A stretch of DNA of 64,000 nucleotides, from positions 2,852,001 through 2,916,000 of the forward strand of contig CAWDMP010000002.1 in assembly GCA_963803495.1 (NCBI GenBank), written 5' to 3'. The translations under genes were made by a program, and so were the position numbers. This document shows positions 43,393 through 53,304 of the stretch, piece after piece. The first letter of the stretch is position 1. Each line of letters begins with the position of its first letter. The notes below the pieces were generated by a model. It was given only the letters and a program-made list of their open reading frames with translations, had not been told where the DNA came from and did no database searches. The DNA comes from Persicitalea sp963803495. Its GTDB lineage: Bacteria; Bacteroidota; Bacteroidia; Cytophagales; Spirosomataceae.

Positions 43393-44715
43393 ATGTTTGA
43401 AAACCTACAAGATAAACTAAACGTCGCCTTCCGTACCCTGAAAGGAAAGGATCGGATTTCGGACATCAACGTCGCGGCGACGACCAAGGAAGTGCGCCGC
43501 GCGCTAGTCGATGCCGACGTCAACTTCAAGGTAGCTAAGGAGATTACCGACCGCATCAAGGAAAAAGCGTTGGATCGCAAGATTCTGATTTCGGTCGAGC
43601 CGGGGCAGATGTTCGTCAAGATCGTGCAGGAAGAGCTGACCGAACTGATGGGCGGCACCGCCGAAAGCATCGACATCAAGGGCGACCCCGCCGTGGTACT
43701 CATCGCCGGTTTGCAGGGTTCGGGTAAGACGACCTTTTCGGGCAAGCTGGCCCTGATGCTCAAGAAGCAAGGCCGCAACGTGCTGCTCGTGGCTTGTGAC
43801 ATTTACCGTCCGGCGGCTATCGAACAGCTCAAGGTACTGGGCGAGCAAATCAAGGTAGACGTCTACGCCGAGCCGGAGAACAAAAATGCGGTCGACATCG
43901 CGACCAATGCCATTGCCCACGCCCGCAAGAACAACAAGAAAATCGTGATCGTGGACACCGCCGGACGCCTGGCCGTGGACGAGGTGATGATGAAGGAGGT
44001 CGAGGACATCAAGCAGGCCGTCAAGCCGACCGAGATTCTGTTCGTGGTCGATTCGATGACGGGGCAGGATGCCGTGAACACCGCCAAGACCTTTAACGAA
44101 CGCCTCAATTTCGATGGGGTAGTACTCACCAAACTCGACGGTGACTCACGCGGTGGCGCGGCGCTGTCGATCCGGCAGGTAGTCGAGAAACCGATCAAGT
44201 TTATCAGTACGGGCGAGAAATTGGAAGCGCTCGACGCCTTCTACCCCGACCGGATGGCCAGCCGCATCCTGGGCATGGGCGACGTGGTATCGCTGGTCGA
44301 GCGGGCGCAGCAGGCCTTCGATGAAGACGAGGCTAAGCGCATCAACGCCAAGATGCGGGCCAACAAGTTCGACTTCGACGACTTCCTCGGCCAGTTGCAG
44401 CAGATCAAAAAGATGGGCAACATCAAGGATCTCGTCGGCATGATTCCCGGCATGGGCAAGGCGATGAAGGACGTCGACGTGGACAACGATTCGTTCAAAC
44501 CCATCGAGGCGATCATTCAGTCGATGACCAAGAAAGAGCGCGAAACGCCCACGATCATCGACGGCAGCCGTAAGAAGCGCATTGCGAGCGGTAGTGGTAC
44601 TTCGGTGCAGGAAGTCAATAATCTCATCAAGCAATTCGACGAAATGCGCAAGATGATGAAGAAAATGAATACCATGCAAACGCCCGCCGCGCTGAAAAAA
44701 GCCATGCGAGGCTGA
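43393..44715 (+). CDS. ffh: Signal recognition particle protein Ffh
   Basis: A 440-residue SRP54 GTPase that targets nascent membrane proteins. It has the N domain (about 1-90), the G domain with GLQGSGKTTFSGKLA, VDTAGRL, TKLDGDSRGGAALS and the DxxG/TKxD motifs, and a Met-rich M domain (about 300-440; MKKMNTMQTP at the end) that binds signal sequences and 4.5S RNA. All core residues are intact. The 4.5S RNA gene was not found in this window. Confidence 0.97.
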   Translation: MFENLQDKLNVAFRTLKGKDRISDINVAATTKEVRRALVDADVNFKVAKEITDRIKEKALDRKILISVEPGQMFVKIVQEELTELMGGTAESIDIKGDPAVVLIAGLQGSGKTTFSGKLALMLKKQGRNVLLVACDIYRPAAIEQLKVLGEQIKVDVYAEPENKNAVDIATNAIAHARKNNKKIVIVDTAGRLAVDEVMMKEVEDIKQAVKPTEILFVVDSMTGQDAVNTAKTFNERLNFDGVVLTKLDGDSRGGAALSIRQVVEKPIKFISTGEKLEALDAFYPDRMASRILGMGDVVSLVERAQQAFDEDEAKRINAKMRANKFDFDDFLGQLQQIKKMGNIKDLVGMIPGMGKAMKDVDVDNDSFKPIEAIIQSMTKKERETPTIIDGSRKKRIASGSGTSVQEVNNLIKQFDEMRKMMKKMNTMQTPAALKKAMRG

Positions 44716-44788
44716 TTTAATGGATAATGGACAGTGGACAATGAGTTGCTGGAAGCCTACGAAGGATTTTACGTCTATCGCCACAGCA

Positions 44789-44851
44789 GCCTCGGAGAGG
44801 CTCAATATTTGTAGAAAAAGTTCAGCGATAATGTCTAAGCCCCAGCGGGGC
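44789..44851. repeat. Palindromic repeat element with two GC-rich hairpins
   Basis: Hairpins GCCTCGGAGAGGC (44789-44801) and GCCCCAGCGGGGC (44839-44851) are joined by an AT-rich linker containing AATATTTGTAGAAAAA. Elements of this build are common between genes in Bacteroidota. It overlaps the possible 5' part of the next reading frame. Confidence 0.7.
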
Positions 44852-45364
44852 GACACTCCGATACTCACACTTCTACAAAGCTTACGCATTTCCAAGGCTA
44901 TATGGCTCATGCTATTTTTTGGCTTAGTTCACTCGCAAGCGGTCCATGCGCAAGGCTCGGCGGCCTACTATCCGTGGAGTGGCCTGGTGACTTTCAGTAC
45001 CAATCCCCAAAAACCGCTTTGGCTGGATACCCGCGTGCAAACCAACTCGCTGTTCAGTAGCTTGAGCCTGGATATTTTGCCGATAATCAATTTAAAAAGA
45101 GGCGAGCGGGCGCAATGGTACTTGGGTGGCGGCATCCGCGTCAATCCTTTGTACCGCATCGCCGATCCCGCCGCCGCCCTGTTGACGCTCGATGGCTACT
45201 CACTCAACTTCGGCGTGCGGGCGGCGCCTTTTGCCCAAAACCGGCAGATTCAGGTGGCTTTGGAATTAAATCCTTTCGTGAATGATGATTTTGCCAGCGG
45301 GGTACTAAAAAGCCATTTTGGCGTCGTATACGTATTCAGGAAGCGGGAAAGAGAAGTACCTTGA
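44831..45364 (+). CDS. Small outer-membrane-barrel-like hypothetical protein
   Basis: The start is uncertain: the frame is open from 44720, with ATGs at 44831 and 44909. The hydrophobic run ISKAIWLMLFFGLVHSQAVHAQ is the signal peptide. ATG 44831 gives it a charged n-region but begins inside a repeat element; ATG 44909 leaves no n-region. The mature part, about 135 residues, is strand-rich (YLGGGIRVNPLYRI, VALELNPFVNDDF, FGVVYVFRK) and ends with an aromatic C-terminal strand, as small outer membrane proteins do. No family was recognised. Confidence 0.6.
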   Translation: MSKPQRGDTPILTLLQSLRISKAIWLMLFFGLVHSQAVHAQGSAAYYPWSGLVTFSTNPQKPLWLDTRVQTNSLFSSLSLDILPIINLKRGERAQWYLGGGIRVNPLYRIADPAAALLTLDGYSLNFGVRAAPFAQNRQIQVALELNPFVNDDFASGVLKSHFGVVYVFRKREREVP

Positions 45365-45577
45365 TGAGTGGCTTTTCCTAAAAGTGTCCATGGCCGGGGA
45401 CGGTCGGCAGGAGGAAGGTCTCTCCGGCACCGCTTCGGCCCTTGGGCGAGGGGGAAAATCCACAAATGATTTGCTCGAAAAACTGGTTTGAAAATAAATT
45501 GGGAACTACCGCTTTTTTGGAAAGGGTAATGTACCTATATTTAAGCCAATCTATTTTCCATCTAAATCCAGCGATTG

Positions 45578-46219
45578 ATGGACCTGCGAACCCTAAAAGA
45601 CCTGGTCAGGCAAGGCGAGGGCGCCTATCTGGAATTCAAGCTGAAGTCCAATCACCCCGAGCGCATCGTCCGCGAAGTGGTGGCCTTCGCTAACTCCGGC
45701 GGCGGTAAACTGCTGATCGGCATCGGCGACGACAAGACGATCAAAGGCCTCAAATACGCCGACGAGGACGAATTCATCCTTGAACGCGCCATCGAGAAAC
45801 TTTGTACCCCTGCCATCTCCTACACGCTCGAGCGCATTGCCCTCACCGATGAGCGCGACGTACTGGTGTTCAACATTCACCGAAGTACCGAAAAGCCCCA
45901 CGCCGTGCTCGAACCCGACGGCCGCAAGAAAACCTACGTGCGGGTGAGGGACAAATCGGTGCAGGCCAGCCCCGAGATGCGCGAGATTATGAAGCGCACC
46001 CGCCGCAACCGCGACGTGCGCTTTCAATACGGCGAAAAGGAGAAAAAGTTGATGCAACTACTCGACCAGCAGAAGAGCGTCACCGTCGACTCGTTCGCCA
46101 GTTTCGTAGGGATCAACCGCCGCATGGCCTCTCGCACGCTGGTGCTGCTGGTACTGGCCAATGTGCTGGAAGTCCATCCCGACGAAATGCGCGACCATTA
46201 CACGATGGCCGTGGCCTGA
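45578..46219 (+). CDS. AlbA_2/Schlafen-like ATP- or DNA-binding domain protein
   Basis: A 213-residue protein from ATG 45578. The N-terminal two thirds have the AlbA_2 pattern: EGAYLEFKLK, VREVVAFANSGGGKLLIGIGDD, then a KTYVRVRDKSVQASPEMR strand. A C-terminal winged-helix-like part (about 150-210; KLMQLLDQQKSVTVDSFASFVGINRRMASRTLVLLVLANVL) follows. Proteins of this type are annotated as transcriptional regulators or divergent-AAA related. The role is unknown. Confidence 0.85.
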   Translation: MDLRTLKDLVRQGEGAYLEFKLKSNHPERIVREVVAFANSGGGKLLIGIGDDKTIKGLKYADEDEFILERAIEKLCTPAISYTLERIALTDERDVLVFNIHRSTEKPHAVLEPDGRKKTYVRVRDKSVQASPEMREIMKRTRRNRDVRFQYGEKEKKLMQLLDQQKSVTVDSFASFVGINRRMASRTLVLLVLANVLEVHPDEMRDHYTMAVA

Positions 46220-46222
46220 GGT

Positions 46223-46985
46223 TCAGATCATCTGTCCGCCCGATACTTCGATCCGCTGGGCATTGATCCACTTGGCGTCGTCGGAGCACAGGAACGCCAC
46301 GACGCCCCCGATGTCGTCGGGCAAACCGGCGCGGCCTAGAGCCGTGTTGGACGCTACGTATTCATTCAATTCAGGATTGTCGCGCACCACGCCGCCGCCA
46401 AAATCGGTTTCGATTGCGCCCGGTGCCACCACATTGGCCCGAATGCCACGCTGACCGAGTTCCTTGGCCAGGTACTTCGTCATGGTTTCAATGCCGCCCT
46501 TCATCGAAGCGTAGGCCGCGTAGCCCGGCAGCGCGAAGCGCGTCAAACCCGTGGAAATATTGACGATGCCACCGCCATCGTTCATGAACGGCAGCGCGTG
46601 TTGGGTCAGGAAAAACGGCCCTTTCAACTGCAGATTCATCAGCGTGTCGAAATCCTCGGGCTTCGTCGCAATGAACGGCGCGTAAATGCCAATCCCGGCA
46701 TTGTTGACAATATAATCGAACTTCTCGCTGTCGAACATCTCCGACAATGTAGTGCCTAACTGTCTGAAAAATTCGTCGAAGGTAGTGGGCATCGCCCCCG
46801 TCCAGTTGCAGCGCGGTGGCCTTTTGGCCCATTTGCTCGATTTCGGACACGACGGCATCGGCTTCGTCTTGCTTGCTGTGGTAGGTCAGCAACACATCAC
46901 TGCCCTGAGCCGCCAGGCTAAGCGCCATATTCTTACCCAGGCCGCGACTACCGCCCGTGACGAGTACTATTTTGGATTTAGTCAT
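46223..46985 (-). pseudogene. SDR family oxidoreductase, single frameshift
   Basis: A short-chain dehydrogenase of about 253 residues split by one frameshift. The front half begins MTKSKIVLVTGGSRGLGKNMA and stays good to ALQLDGGDA. The rest, TTFDEFFRQL, IVNNAGIGIY, YAAYASMKGG with the catalytic Tyr and Lys, and the end EVSGGQMI, is in another frame. Removing one base of the GGG run at 46787-46789 rejoins them. The catalytic residues are otherwise intact, so it is either a recent mutation or a sequence error. It is convergent with the AlbA_2 gene (3 bp apart). Confidence 0.85.
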
Positions 46986-47051
46986 AATGAAAATTAGTTG
47001 AAAGTAGGCTTCGTAACCAGGCCACGCGGCTACTTGTTCGCGAAAGCACCC

Positions 47052-48543
47052 TCATATGGTATCGAGGTGGGCAAGAAAACCAAGCGTGTAGGGTGCAATG
47101 ACGCGGAAGCCGTCCGTTTGCAGCGCAATACCACCCTTGTTGGCCTGGGCTGACCCAGTCAGGAAACCGTCGGGCGTCAGGTAGCTTTGCAGTCCTTTCT
47201 TGGCCTTGCGGGCAGCGTTACGGGCATTTTTGTCAAGATAACCGTGTTGGTAGCCGTGGGCCAGGGCCGCTGCCACGCCCGCCGAACCGGAGGTTTCGTA
47301 GCCCGTGGCGGGCTGGTCGAAGAAGCAGTACCACAAACCGTTGGACTGTTGGTCGGCGATCACCTGCGCGGCGGCTTCCCGAAAAGCGACAAGCAGCTTT
47401 TGTCGGTCGGGGCTGTCGGGCAGATGCTTGATGGTTTTGGTCAGACCCAGCAAGTACCAGGCCACGCCCCGGCCCCAGTCGGGGTAGATCCGCTCGTCGC
47501 CGCTCTCCCTGCTGCGCTGGTAGATGTACTTCGGGCGTGTGCAGCAGTTCGACCCGCGCCAGCAGTGTTTGCACGGCCCACTCGGCGAGTTCGGGGCGGT
47601 CGAGTTGCCGCGCCATCACGGCCAGCGGATAGCTGACGGTATAGCATTCCTCGGTTTTCAGGGTGCGGTCGCCCTGTCCGTCAGCAATGACATCTTGGGC
47701 GTTCCTATGTTTTTTACAAAAATCGATGACCAACTGCAAGGCCGGATGACCGGGATTAGTGCGGGCCAGTACGGCGAAGGGCAGCAGCGACTCTACGCCA
47801 CTAAGTTGGTCGGTGCGGGTTTTGGTTGCGGTAGGCGGCATAGTGAAGTTGGTTGTTTCCAAAAAACGTCGCCAAGTGCTGTTTCAAGGTACTTCCAGCC
47901 TTATCCGAACGCGATGCCAGTTCCATGATTCCGTCCAGTGTGCAGCCGTGCATCCAGCCGAACGTCTGCATGGATTCCAGCGACAATAGTCGATCCTTCC
48001 AGGCGTCTTGGTTGTGTTTCTTGGTGAACGTCAGGATATGCGGCAGCAGGGCGGTCGGAGCTTGTTTGCGCTTTCACTGTTTGTAAAGATGTAAAACGGA
48101 TTTTCGCCTTCGACCTGTTGAAGCACGATTCCTTCGTCCAGTACCTTCGGCAAATTCTCGGGCGAAATTTCCAGTTCAAAGGGCTGCATGTAAATGGCAA
48201 AGCGTACGTCTAGTTCGCCGAGGTCGGTTCCCGTACGGGCGGTGCGGACGCGTAGCCTGACCACCTCTCGCCCGTCGGTCGCGCTGACGATGCGGAGCCG
48301 GGCGGGTTGGTTCTTGGGGAAAGTACCTGGGTTCCATGCCAGTTTCAAGCCTCCACTGCTTTGGGGAATGAGCGCGGCCTGCCAATCGAATGAAATGTCG
48401 TAGCCATCGGGAATAGCGGCGGCATTTCCGATTTTCTCAGCAAGATGGTATTCGTAGCCTTCGGCCAAATCCCGAAACCGAAATCCCAGATAAAGCGCGG
48501 GAGCCGCCAGTAGCATCTGTCTTCTGGTAATACTTATCGACAT
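47052..48543 (-). pseudogene. Glycoside hydrolase (GH88/GH105/GH154-like), multiple frameshifts
   Basis: A decayed secreted glycan hydrolase read in four pieces. 48543 to about 48060: MSISITRRQMLLAAPALYLG (Tat-like signal) and a beta-rich N-terminal part. About 48060 to 47875: APTALLPHILTF..., LESMQTFGWMHGCTLDGIM. About 47870 to 47545: TDQLSGVESLLPFAVLAR, TVSYPLAVMARQLDRPEL. About 47545 to 47052: IYQRSRESGDERIYPDWGRG, VAWYLLGL, ETSGSAGVAAALA. The last block is typical of (alpha/alpha)6 unsaturated-uronyl or related hydrolases. At least three indels are needed to join it. The exact GH family is uncertain. Confidence 0.78.
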
Positions 48544-48685
48544 GGTGTTACGGTTCTTATGAATGTTCGATGTGCTGATTTCGCTCTTCGCAACCCTTTC
48601 TTCTGCGAACAGACCGATGAAATAATCGCTATTGAAAACGAAGGCTGATGAACATTTTGATGGCTATTTCCTCTTATATCCGATT

Positions 48686-48707
48686 GGGCGAACCCATGGG
48701 TTCGCCC
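48686..48707. repeat. Perfect 22-bp palindrome after the efflux gene
   Basis: A perfect self-complementary sequence with half-site GGGCGAACCCA, directly after the TAG of the RND fusion gene (minus strand). It could act as a terminator-like or stabilising hairpin, though no T-run follows. Similar GGGCGAACCC palindromes are widespread intergenic repeats. Confidence 0.85.
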
Positions 48708-51700
48708 CTACTCAATTCCCGAAATTTCCTCGATCCGAATCAAATTGATGTTGTATTCCAGCACGCTATTCAGGTACTCTTCCTGCAACAAGTATGCCTG
48801 CTGAATCGCTGCGAAAAACTCCACGTACCCAATTTCGCCGCTGGTGTAGGCCGTTAAGGCGGTTTGCTTAATCAAACTAGCCTGCGGTAAAGCCGAGTTC
48901 TCGTAGTACCCCAGAGTTGCAGTCAAACTCTGCTGCCGTGTACGGGCAGCTTTCAGTTCGGTGGCAAGTTGCCGCACGGTGTAGTCGAGCTGCGTTTCCT
49001 GTACCTGCTGTTGAATCCGCGAAGCCTGAACCCGCGCCGTGAGTGCTTTGGTGAAAAGCGGAAACGACACGCCCGCGTGCAGGGCGGTGTAGCCGTAGGT
49101 ACGTTCGATGGATTGGTTCAGGAGTCCAAGCCGAAATTCGGGCAGGAAGTTTTTCTGTTCGAGCCGGGTTTGCAGGCCCGTGTTGGCAATTTGCTGTCTC
49201 AAAACACCCAACTGAGGACTGTTCTCCACCGCCACGAGGGCCGCGATAGAATCGCGCACGGGGCGCTTCAATGCCACCAATGTGTCGATGCGAATGCTGT
49301 CGGACGATTGCAACAAAAGCCGCAAGGCCGCCTGATGTACCTCACGCTCGCGCCGGGCATTGCGGATGCGCTGCCCCAGGTACTGCGCCCTACTTTGGGC
49401 CGTGACCGCTTCCAGCCGGTTAGACTCCCCCGTGCGGAAACGTACCTCTGCTGCTCGCGCTGCTTCCGTAAAAAGTACGCTCTGCTCGCTTAGCAGATTC
49501 AATAGTTTTTGGTCAAACAACAACCGGTAGTACGTCCGCTTCACCTCGTTGGCCAGCCGCACCCGAGTCACGGCCAACTGGTACTGCGCGCTCTGCACAT
49601 TGCCTTCGAGCACCTGCCGCTGCGTCCGGTACAAGCCCGGCGCCGAAAACGACTGAATCGCCGTCACCGTGTAGTCGATCGGCCGAGCCTGCGTCTGCCC
49701 GTATTGCACATCCACCAGCGTTTTGGATGGATTAAACGATGTAGGCAACAACGCCTGCGAAGCCTGAATTCCCAGTTGATCTGATTTTATCAAGAGATTC
49801 TGGGTCGCTGCCGTTTCAATGGCTTCGGTGAGGGAAACTACCTGCTGCGCATTTGCAGAGCCACAAAGCGACAAAGCGACAAAGCCACAGAGAAAAAGAC
49901 CTAAGCCTCCATTATTCTGAATCGGTGTACCGCCCTTTGTCTCTTTGTCTCTTTGTGGCTTTGTGGCTCCCCTTCCTTTAACAATACTATACAACACCGG
50001 CAACACCACCAGCGTCAGCAATGTCGCCGTAATCAGCCCGCCAATGACGACAGTCGCCAACGGACGCTGCACTTCCGCGCCCGCCGAGGTGGAAAGCGCC
50101 ATGGGTAGAAAGCCCAGCGACGCCACTGAGGCCGTCATGATCACGGGCCGGAAGCGTGCCTGGACGCCGTGCAGGATGCGGTCGCGGAGGTTGCGGTTTC
50201 CTTCTTTTTCCAATTGATTCAGATAGCTAATCAGGACGATGCCGTTCAGCACCGCTACGCCAAACAGCGCGATGAAGCCTACGCCCGCCGAAATGCTGAA
50301 CGGCATATCGCGGAGCCACAGCGCCCAGATGCCACCCACCGCCGAGAACGGCACGGCGGTGAAAATCAGCAGCGCCTCCACTAGCGAACCGAACGTAAAG
50401 TACAGCAGCACGAAAATCAGCGCCAAAGCCAGCGGCACGGCAATCAGCAGTCGGTCGGTGGCTTGCTGTAAATTCTCGAACGCGCCGCCGTAGCTGAAAT
50501 AGTACCCTTCGGGCAGCGCGACGCCGGTTTCAATTTTGGCCTGAATATCCTGCACCACGCTCTGCACGTCTCGGCCCAGCACGTTGACACCGACGGTGAT
50601 GCGCCGCTTGGTGTCGTCGCGCGAGATCTGGGCGGGGGCTTCCTGGTAGGTGATTTCGGCTAGTTCGCCCAATGGTACTGCGCCGCCGTTGGGCAGCGGC
50701 ACGTAGAGGTTGCGCAGGTCGGTGAGGTCGGTGCGGTGAGCGCTGTCGAGCCGCACGACGAGGTCGAAGCGGCGCTCGCCCTCGAAAACCACGCCCGCCG
50801 TTTCACCGGCGAAGGACGTGCGGATGAGTTGGTTGACGTCGGCCACGTCGAGGTGGTACTGCGCCAGGCGGTCGCGGTGATACACGGCGTTGATCTGCGG
50901 CAGTCCCACGATGGGTTCGACGCGGCAGCTGGCTACCCCTTCGATGGGCGTGATGAGCGCGGCGGCGGCGTTGGCCCGCTCGAAAAGTCGGTTCAGGTCG
51001 TCGCCGTAGATTTTGACGACCACGTCGGAGCGCGCGCCGGTAATCATTTCGTTGAAGCGCATCTGGATCGGCTGAGTGAACTCGGTCATTACGCCGGGTA
51101 CTTCGCGCTCGATGACCGCGCTCATTTTCTCCGACATCTCCTCCCGGCTACTGGCCGAAGTCCAATCGGCGCGCGGTTTCATGTTAATCATCTGGTCGGT
51201 CATCTCGACGGGCATCGGGTCGGTGGGTACTTCCGACGCCCCGATACGGCCCACGACCTGGCGGACTTCGGGAAAGTTGCGGAGCAAAGCGCGTTCGGCT
51301 TTCAGCGAGGCGTCGATGGTTTCGGTGAGCGAAGTACCCGTGGGCATTCGGAGGTCGATGGCAATGTCGCCCTCGTCGAGCTGAGGGATGAACTCGCCGC
51401 CCAACGTGCTGAATAGCCACGCGCTGACTGCCAAAAGTACCAATGCCACCGCAACCACCGCCACCCGAAAATCCAGCGCCCGGCGCACGACGGGTTCGTA
51501 GGCGGCGTACATCCTGCCGACCAATTTGTCCGAAAAGTTCTTTTCGTTGTTTACTTCTTTTTTCAAAAATAAAGCCGTCGCCATTGGGACATAAGTCAGC
51601 GACAGTAGCAGCGCCCCAACGATGGCAAAGCTGACCGTCAAAGCCATCGGCTGGAACATTTTTCCCTCGATTCCCGATAACGAAAGAATAGGAATATAGA

Positions 51701-53078
51701 CGATCAGAATGATGATTTGCCCAAACACCGCCGATTTCAGAATACGGGAAGCATTGGTTTGCACGGTATCGTCCATCTGGTTTTGGGTTAGCTTATCGCC
51801 CGTTTTCCAGTGGCCGTGCAGAAAATGCAGTACCCCCTCGACCACGATCACCGAGCCATCCACGACCAGCCCGAAATCAATCGCGCCCAAACTCATCAGG
51901 TTGGCCGACACGCCGAACAGCCGCATCATGCCGAACGTAAATAGCATTGCCAGCGGAATCACCGACGCCACGATCAAGCCCGCCCGCCAGTTGCCGAGCA
52001 AAAGTACCAGCACAAAAATCACGATCAGCCCGCCTTCCAGCAGGTTTTTTTTTACCGTCCTGATGGCGCGGTCGATGAGTTCGGTGCGGTCGATGAACGG
52101 CACGATGCGGACGCCCTCGGGCAGCGATTTCTGGATGCGGGCCACGCGCTCCTTCACCAGCTTGATGGTGCGTTCGGCGTCGGCGCCTTTGAGCATAAGT
52201 ACCACCGCGCCCACGGCTTCGCTTTGGCCGTCGCGGGTCATGGCCCCGTAGCGAACCGCCGCGCCATAGTTTACGTCGGCCACGTTGCGCACCAGCAGCG
52301 GGACTCCGCTGGCGGTTTTCAGCACAATGTTGCCGATGTCTTCCAAGCTTTTCACCACCCCCTCGCCCCGAATGAAAAACGCCTGACTGCTTTTTTCGAG
52401 GTAGCTGCCGCCGGTATTGCCGTTGTTGCGCTGCACGGCGTCGAAGAGTTCCGCCACCGTAACGCCCGCCGCCCGCAACCGCTCGGGGTCGATGCTGACT
52501 TCGTATTGCTTCACGTGACCGCCAAAGCTGCTTACTTCCACCACGCCGGGAATGCCCGCGAGTTGTCGCTTCACGATCCAGTCCTGCGCGGTGCGGAGTT
52601 CGGTGAGGTCGTAGCGGCCTTCGTAGCCCGGCTGCGGCACGAGGGTGTACTGGTAAATCTCGCCTAGGCCCGTGGTGATCGGGGCCAGGTAGGGCTTGCC
52701 GAACTCAGCGGGGATATTCTGCGCCGCCTGCGCCAGTTGCTCACCCACCAGTTGACGGGCTTTGAGGATGTCCATGCCATCGTCGAAGACCACGGTAATC
52801 ACCGACAGCCCCAGCCGCGACACGGAGCGGATTTCTTCCACGCCCTGCACGTTGGCGAGGCTCAGCTCGACGGGCGTGGTGATGTACTGCTCCATCTCCT
52901 GCGCCGCCAGCGCGGGCGACTGCGTAAGTACCACGACCTGATTGGTGGTGATGTCCGGCACGGCGTCGATGGGTAGTTGCGAGAGCGAATACGCCCCCCA
53001 ACCAATCAAACCCAGCACCAGCATCCCGACGATGAGCTTGTTGCTGACGCTGAACCGAATGATGGATTCGAATGACAT
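48708..53078 (-). CDS. CusA/CzcA-type heavy-metal RND pump fused to a TolC-type outer membrane factor
   Basis: A 1456-residue fusion. Residues 1 to about 1030 are an HME-RND proton/metal antiporter (MSFESIIRFSVSNKLIVGM, proton-relay region DFGLVVDGSVIVVEG, twelve membrane segments in two sets). Residues about 1060-1456 are a TolC-like outer membrane efflux domain (SLTEAIETAATQN ... NYLNSVLEYN-type ends), beginning with what looks like its own signal peptide (LGLFLCGFVALSLCGSANAQ). Such fusions are known in Bacteroidota. The linker is encoded by an inverted repeat of 8-nt words. No membrane-fusion protein gene is adjacent. The metal could be Cu, Ag, Zn or Co. Confidence 0.92.
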   Translation of the reverse strand: MSFESIIRFSVSNKLIVGMLVLGLIGWGAYSLSQLPIDAVPDITTNQVVVLTQSPALAAQEMEQYITTPVELSLANVQGVEEIRSVSRLGLSVITVVFDDGMDILKARQLVGEQLAQAAQNIPAEFGKPYLAPITTGLGEIYQYTLVPQPGYEGRYDLTELRTAQDWIVKRQLAGIPGVVEVSSFGGHVKQYEVSIDPERLRAAGVTVAELFDAVQRNNGNTGGSYLEKSSQAFFIRGEGVVKSLEDIGNIVLKTASGVPLLVRNVADVNYGAAVRYGAMTRDGQSEAVGAVVLMLKGADAERTIKLVKERVARIQKSLPEGVRIVPFIDRTELIDRAIRTVKKNLLEGGLIVIFVLVLLLGNWRAGLIVASVIPLAMLFTFGMMRLFGVSANLMSLGAIDFGLVVDGSVIVVEGVLHFLHGHWKTGDKLTQNQMDDTVQTNASRILKSAVFGQIIILIVYIPILSLSGIEGKMFQPMALTVSFAIVGALLLSLTYVPMATALFLKKEVNNEKNFSDKLVGRMYAAYEPVVRRALDFRVAVVAVALVLLAVSAWLFSTLGGEFIPQLDEGDIAIDLRMPTGTSLTETIDASLKAERALLRNFPEVRQVVGRIGASEVPTDPMPVEMTDQMINMKPRADWTSASSREEMSEKMSAVIEREVPGVMTEFTQPIQMRFNEMITGARSDVVVKIYGDDLNRLFERANAAAALITPIEGVASCRVEPIVGLPQINAVYHRDRLAQYHLDVADVNQLIRTSFAGETAGVVFEGERRFDLVVRLDSAHRTDLTDLRNLYVPLPNGGAVPLGELAEITYQEAPAQISRDDTKRRITVGVNVLGRDVQSVVQDIQAKIETGVALPEGYYFSYGGAFENLQQATDRLLIAVPLALALIFVLLYFTFGSLVEALLIFTAVPFSAVGGIWALWLRDMPFSISAGVGFIALFGVAVLNGIVLISYLNQLEKEGNRNLRDRILHGVQARFRPVIMTASVASLGFLPMALSTSAGAEVQRPLATVVIGGLITATLLTLVVLPVLYSIVKGRGATKPQRDKETKGGTPIQNNGGLGLFLCGFVALSLCGSANAQQVVSLTEAIETAATQNLLIKSDQLGIQASQALLPTSFNPSKTLVDVQYGQTQARPIDYTVTAIQSFSAPGLYRTQRQVLEGNVQSAQYQLAVTRVRLANEVKRTYYRLLFDQKLLNLLSEQSVLFTEAARAAEVRFRTGESNRLEAVTAQSRAQYLGQRIRNARREREVHQAALRLLLQSSDSIRIDTLVALKRPVRDSIAALVAVENSPQLGVLRQQIANTGLQTRLEQKNFLPEFRLGLLNQSIERTYGYTALHAGVSFPLFTKALTARVQASRIQQQVQETQLDYTVRQLATELKAARTRQQSLTATLGYYENSALPQASLIKQTALTAYTSGEIGYVEFFAAIQQAYLLQEEYLNSVLEYNINLIRIEEISGIE
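49858..49970. repeat. Inverted 8-nt word repeat inside the efflux fusion gene
   Basis: The left arm (49858-49890) is made of GACAAAGC-type units and the right arm (49932-49970) of CTTTGTCT and CTTTGTGG units. The arms are imperfect inverted copies about 35 nt long. In frame, the left arm encodes the hydrophobic core of the signal-peptide-like segment and the right arm the basic linker ATKPQRDKETKGG. Confidence 0.85.
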
Positions 53079-53101
53079 AAATGGTATTTAGAAGCAAATA
53101 C

Positions 53102-53109
53102 CAAATCTA
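53102..53109 (-). promoter_or_regulatory. Candidate -7 element (TAGATTTG) of the efflux gene
   Basis: It reads TAGATTTG on the minus strand, matching TAnnTTTG, 24 bp before the ATG. No TTG lies at the -33 position. Confidence 0.4.
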
Positions 53110-53304
53110 CGGATTAATGATTCGTGGGGTAGTGGAGATGGGGAAATTTAGAATGGGTATAAGTAGGGGAGGGCGCGGGTACTATTTGCATTGACCTGGA
53201 TCTGCCGTAAAATTGTACCTCAGTAGAAAGCCTTATGTACGATCTTGTTTCTTGCGAAAAAAAGAGGGGGGAGCTGAGCCACAGATTATCAGCGATAGAA
53301 TCAT

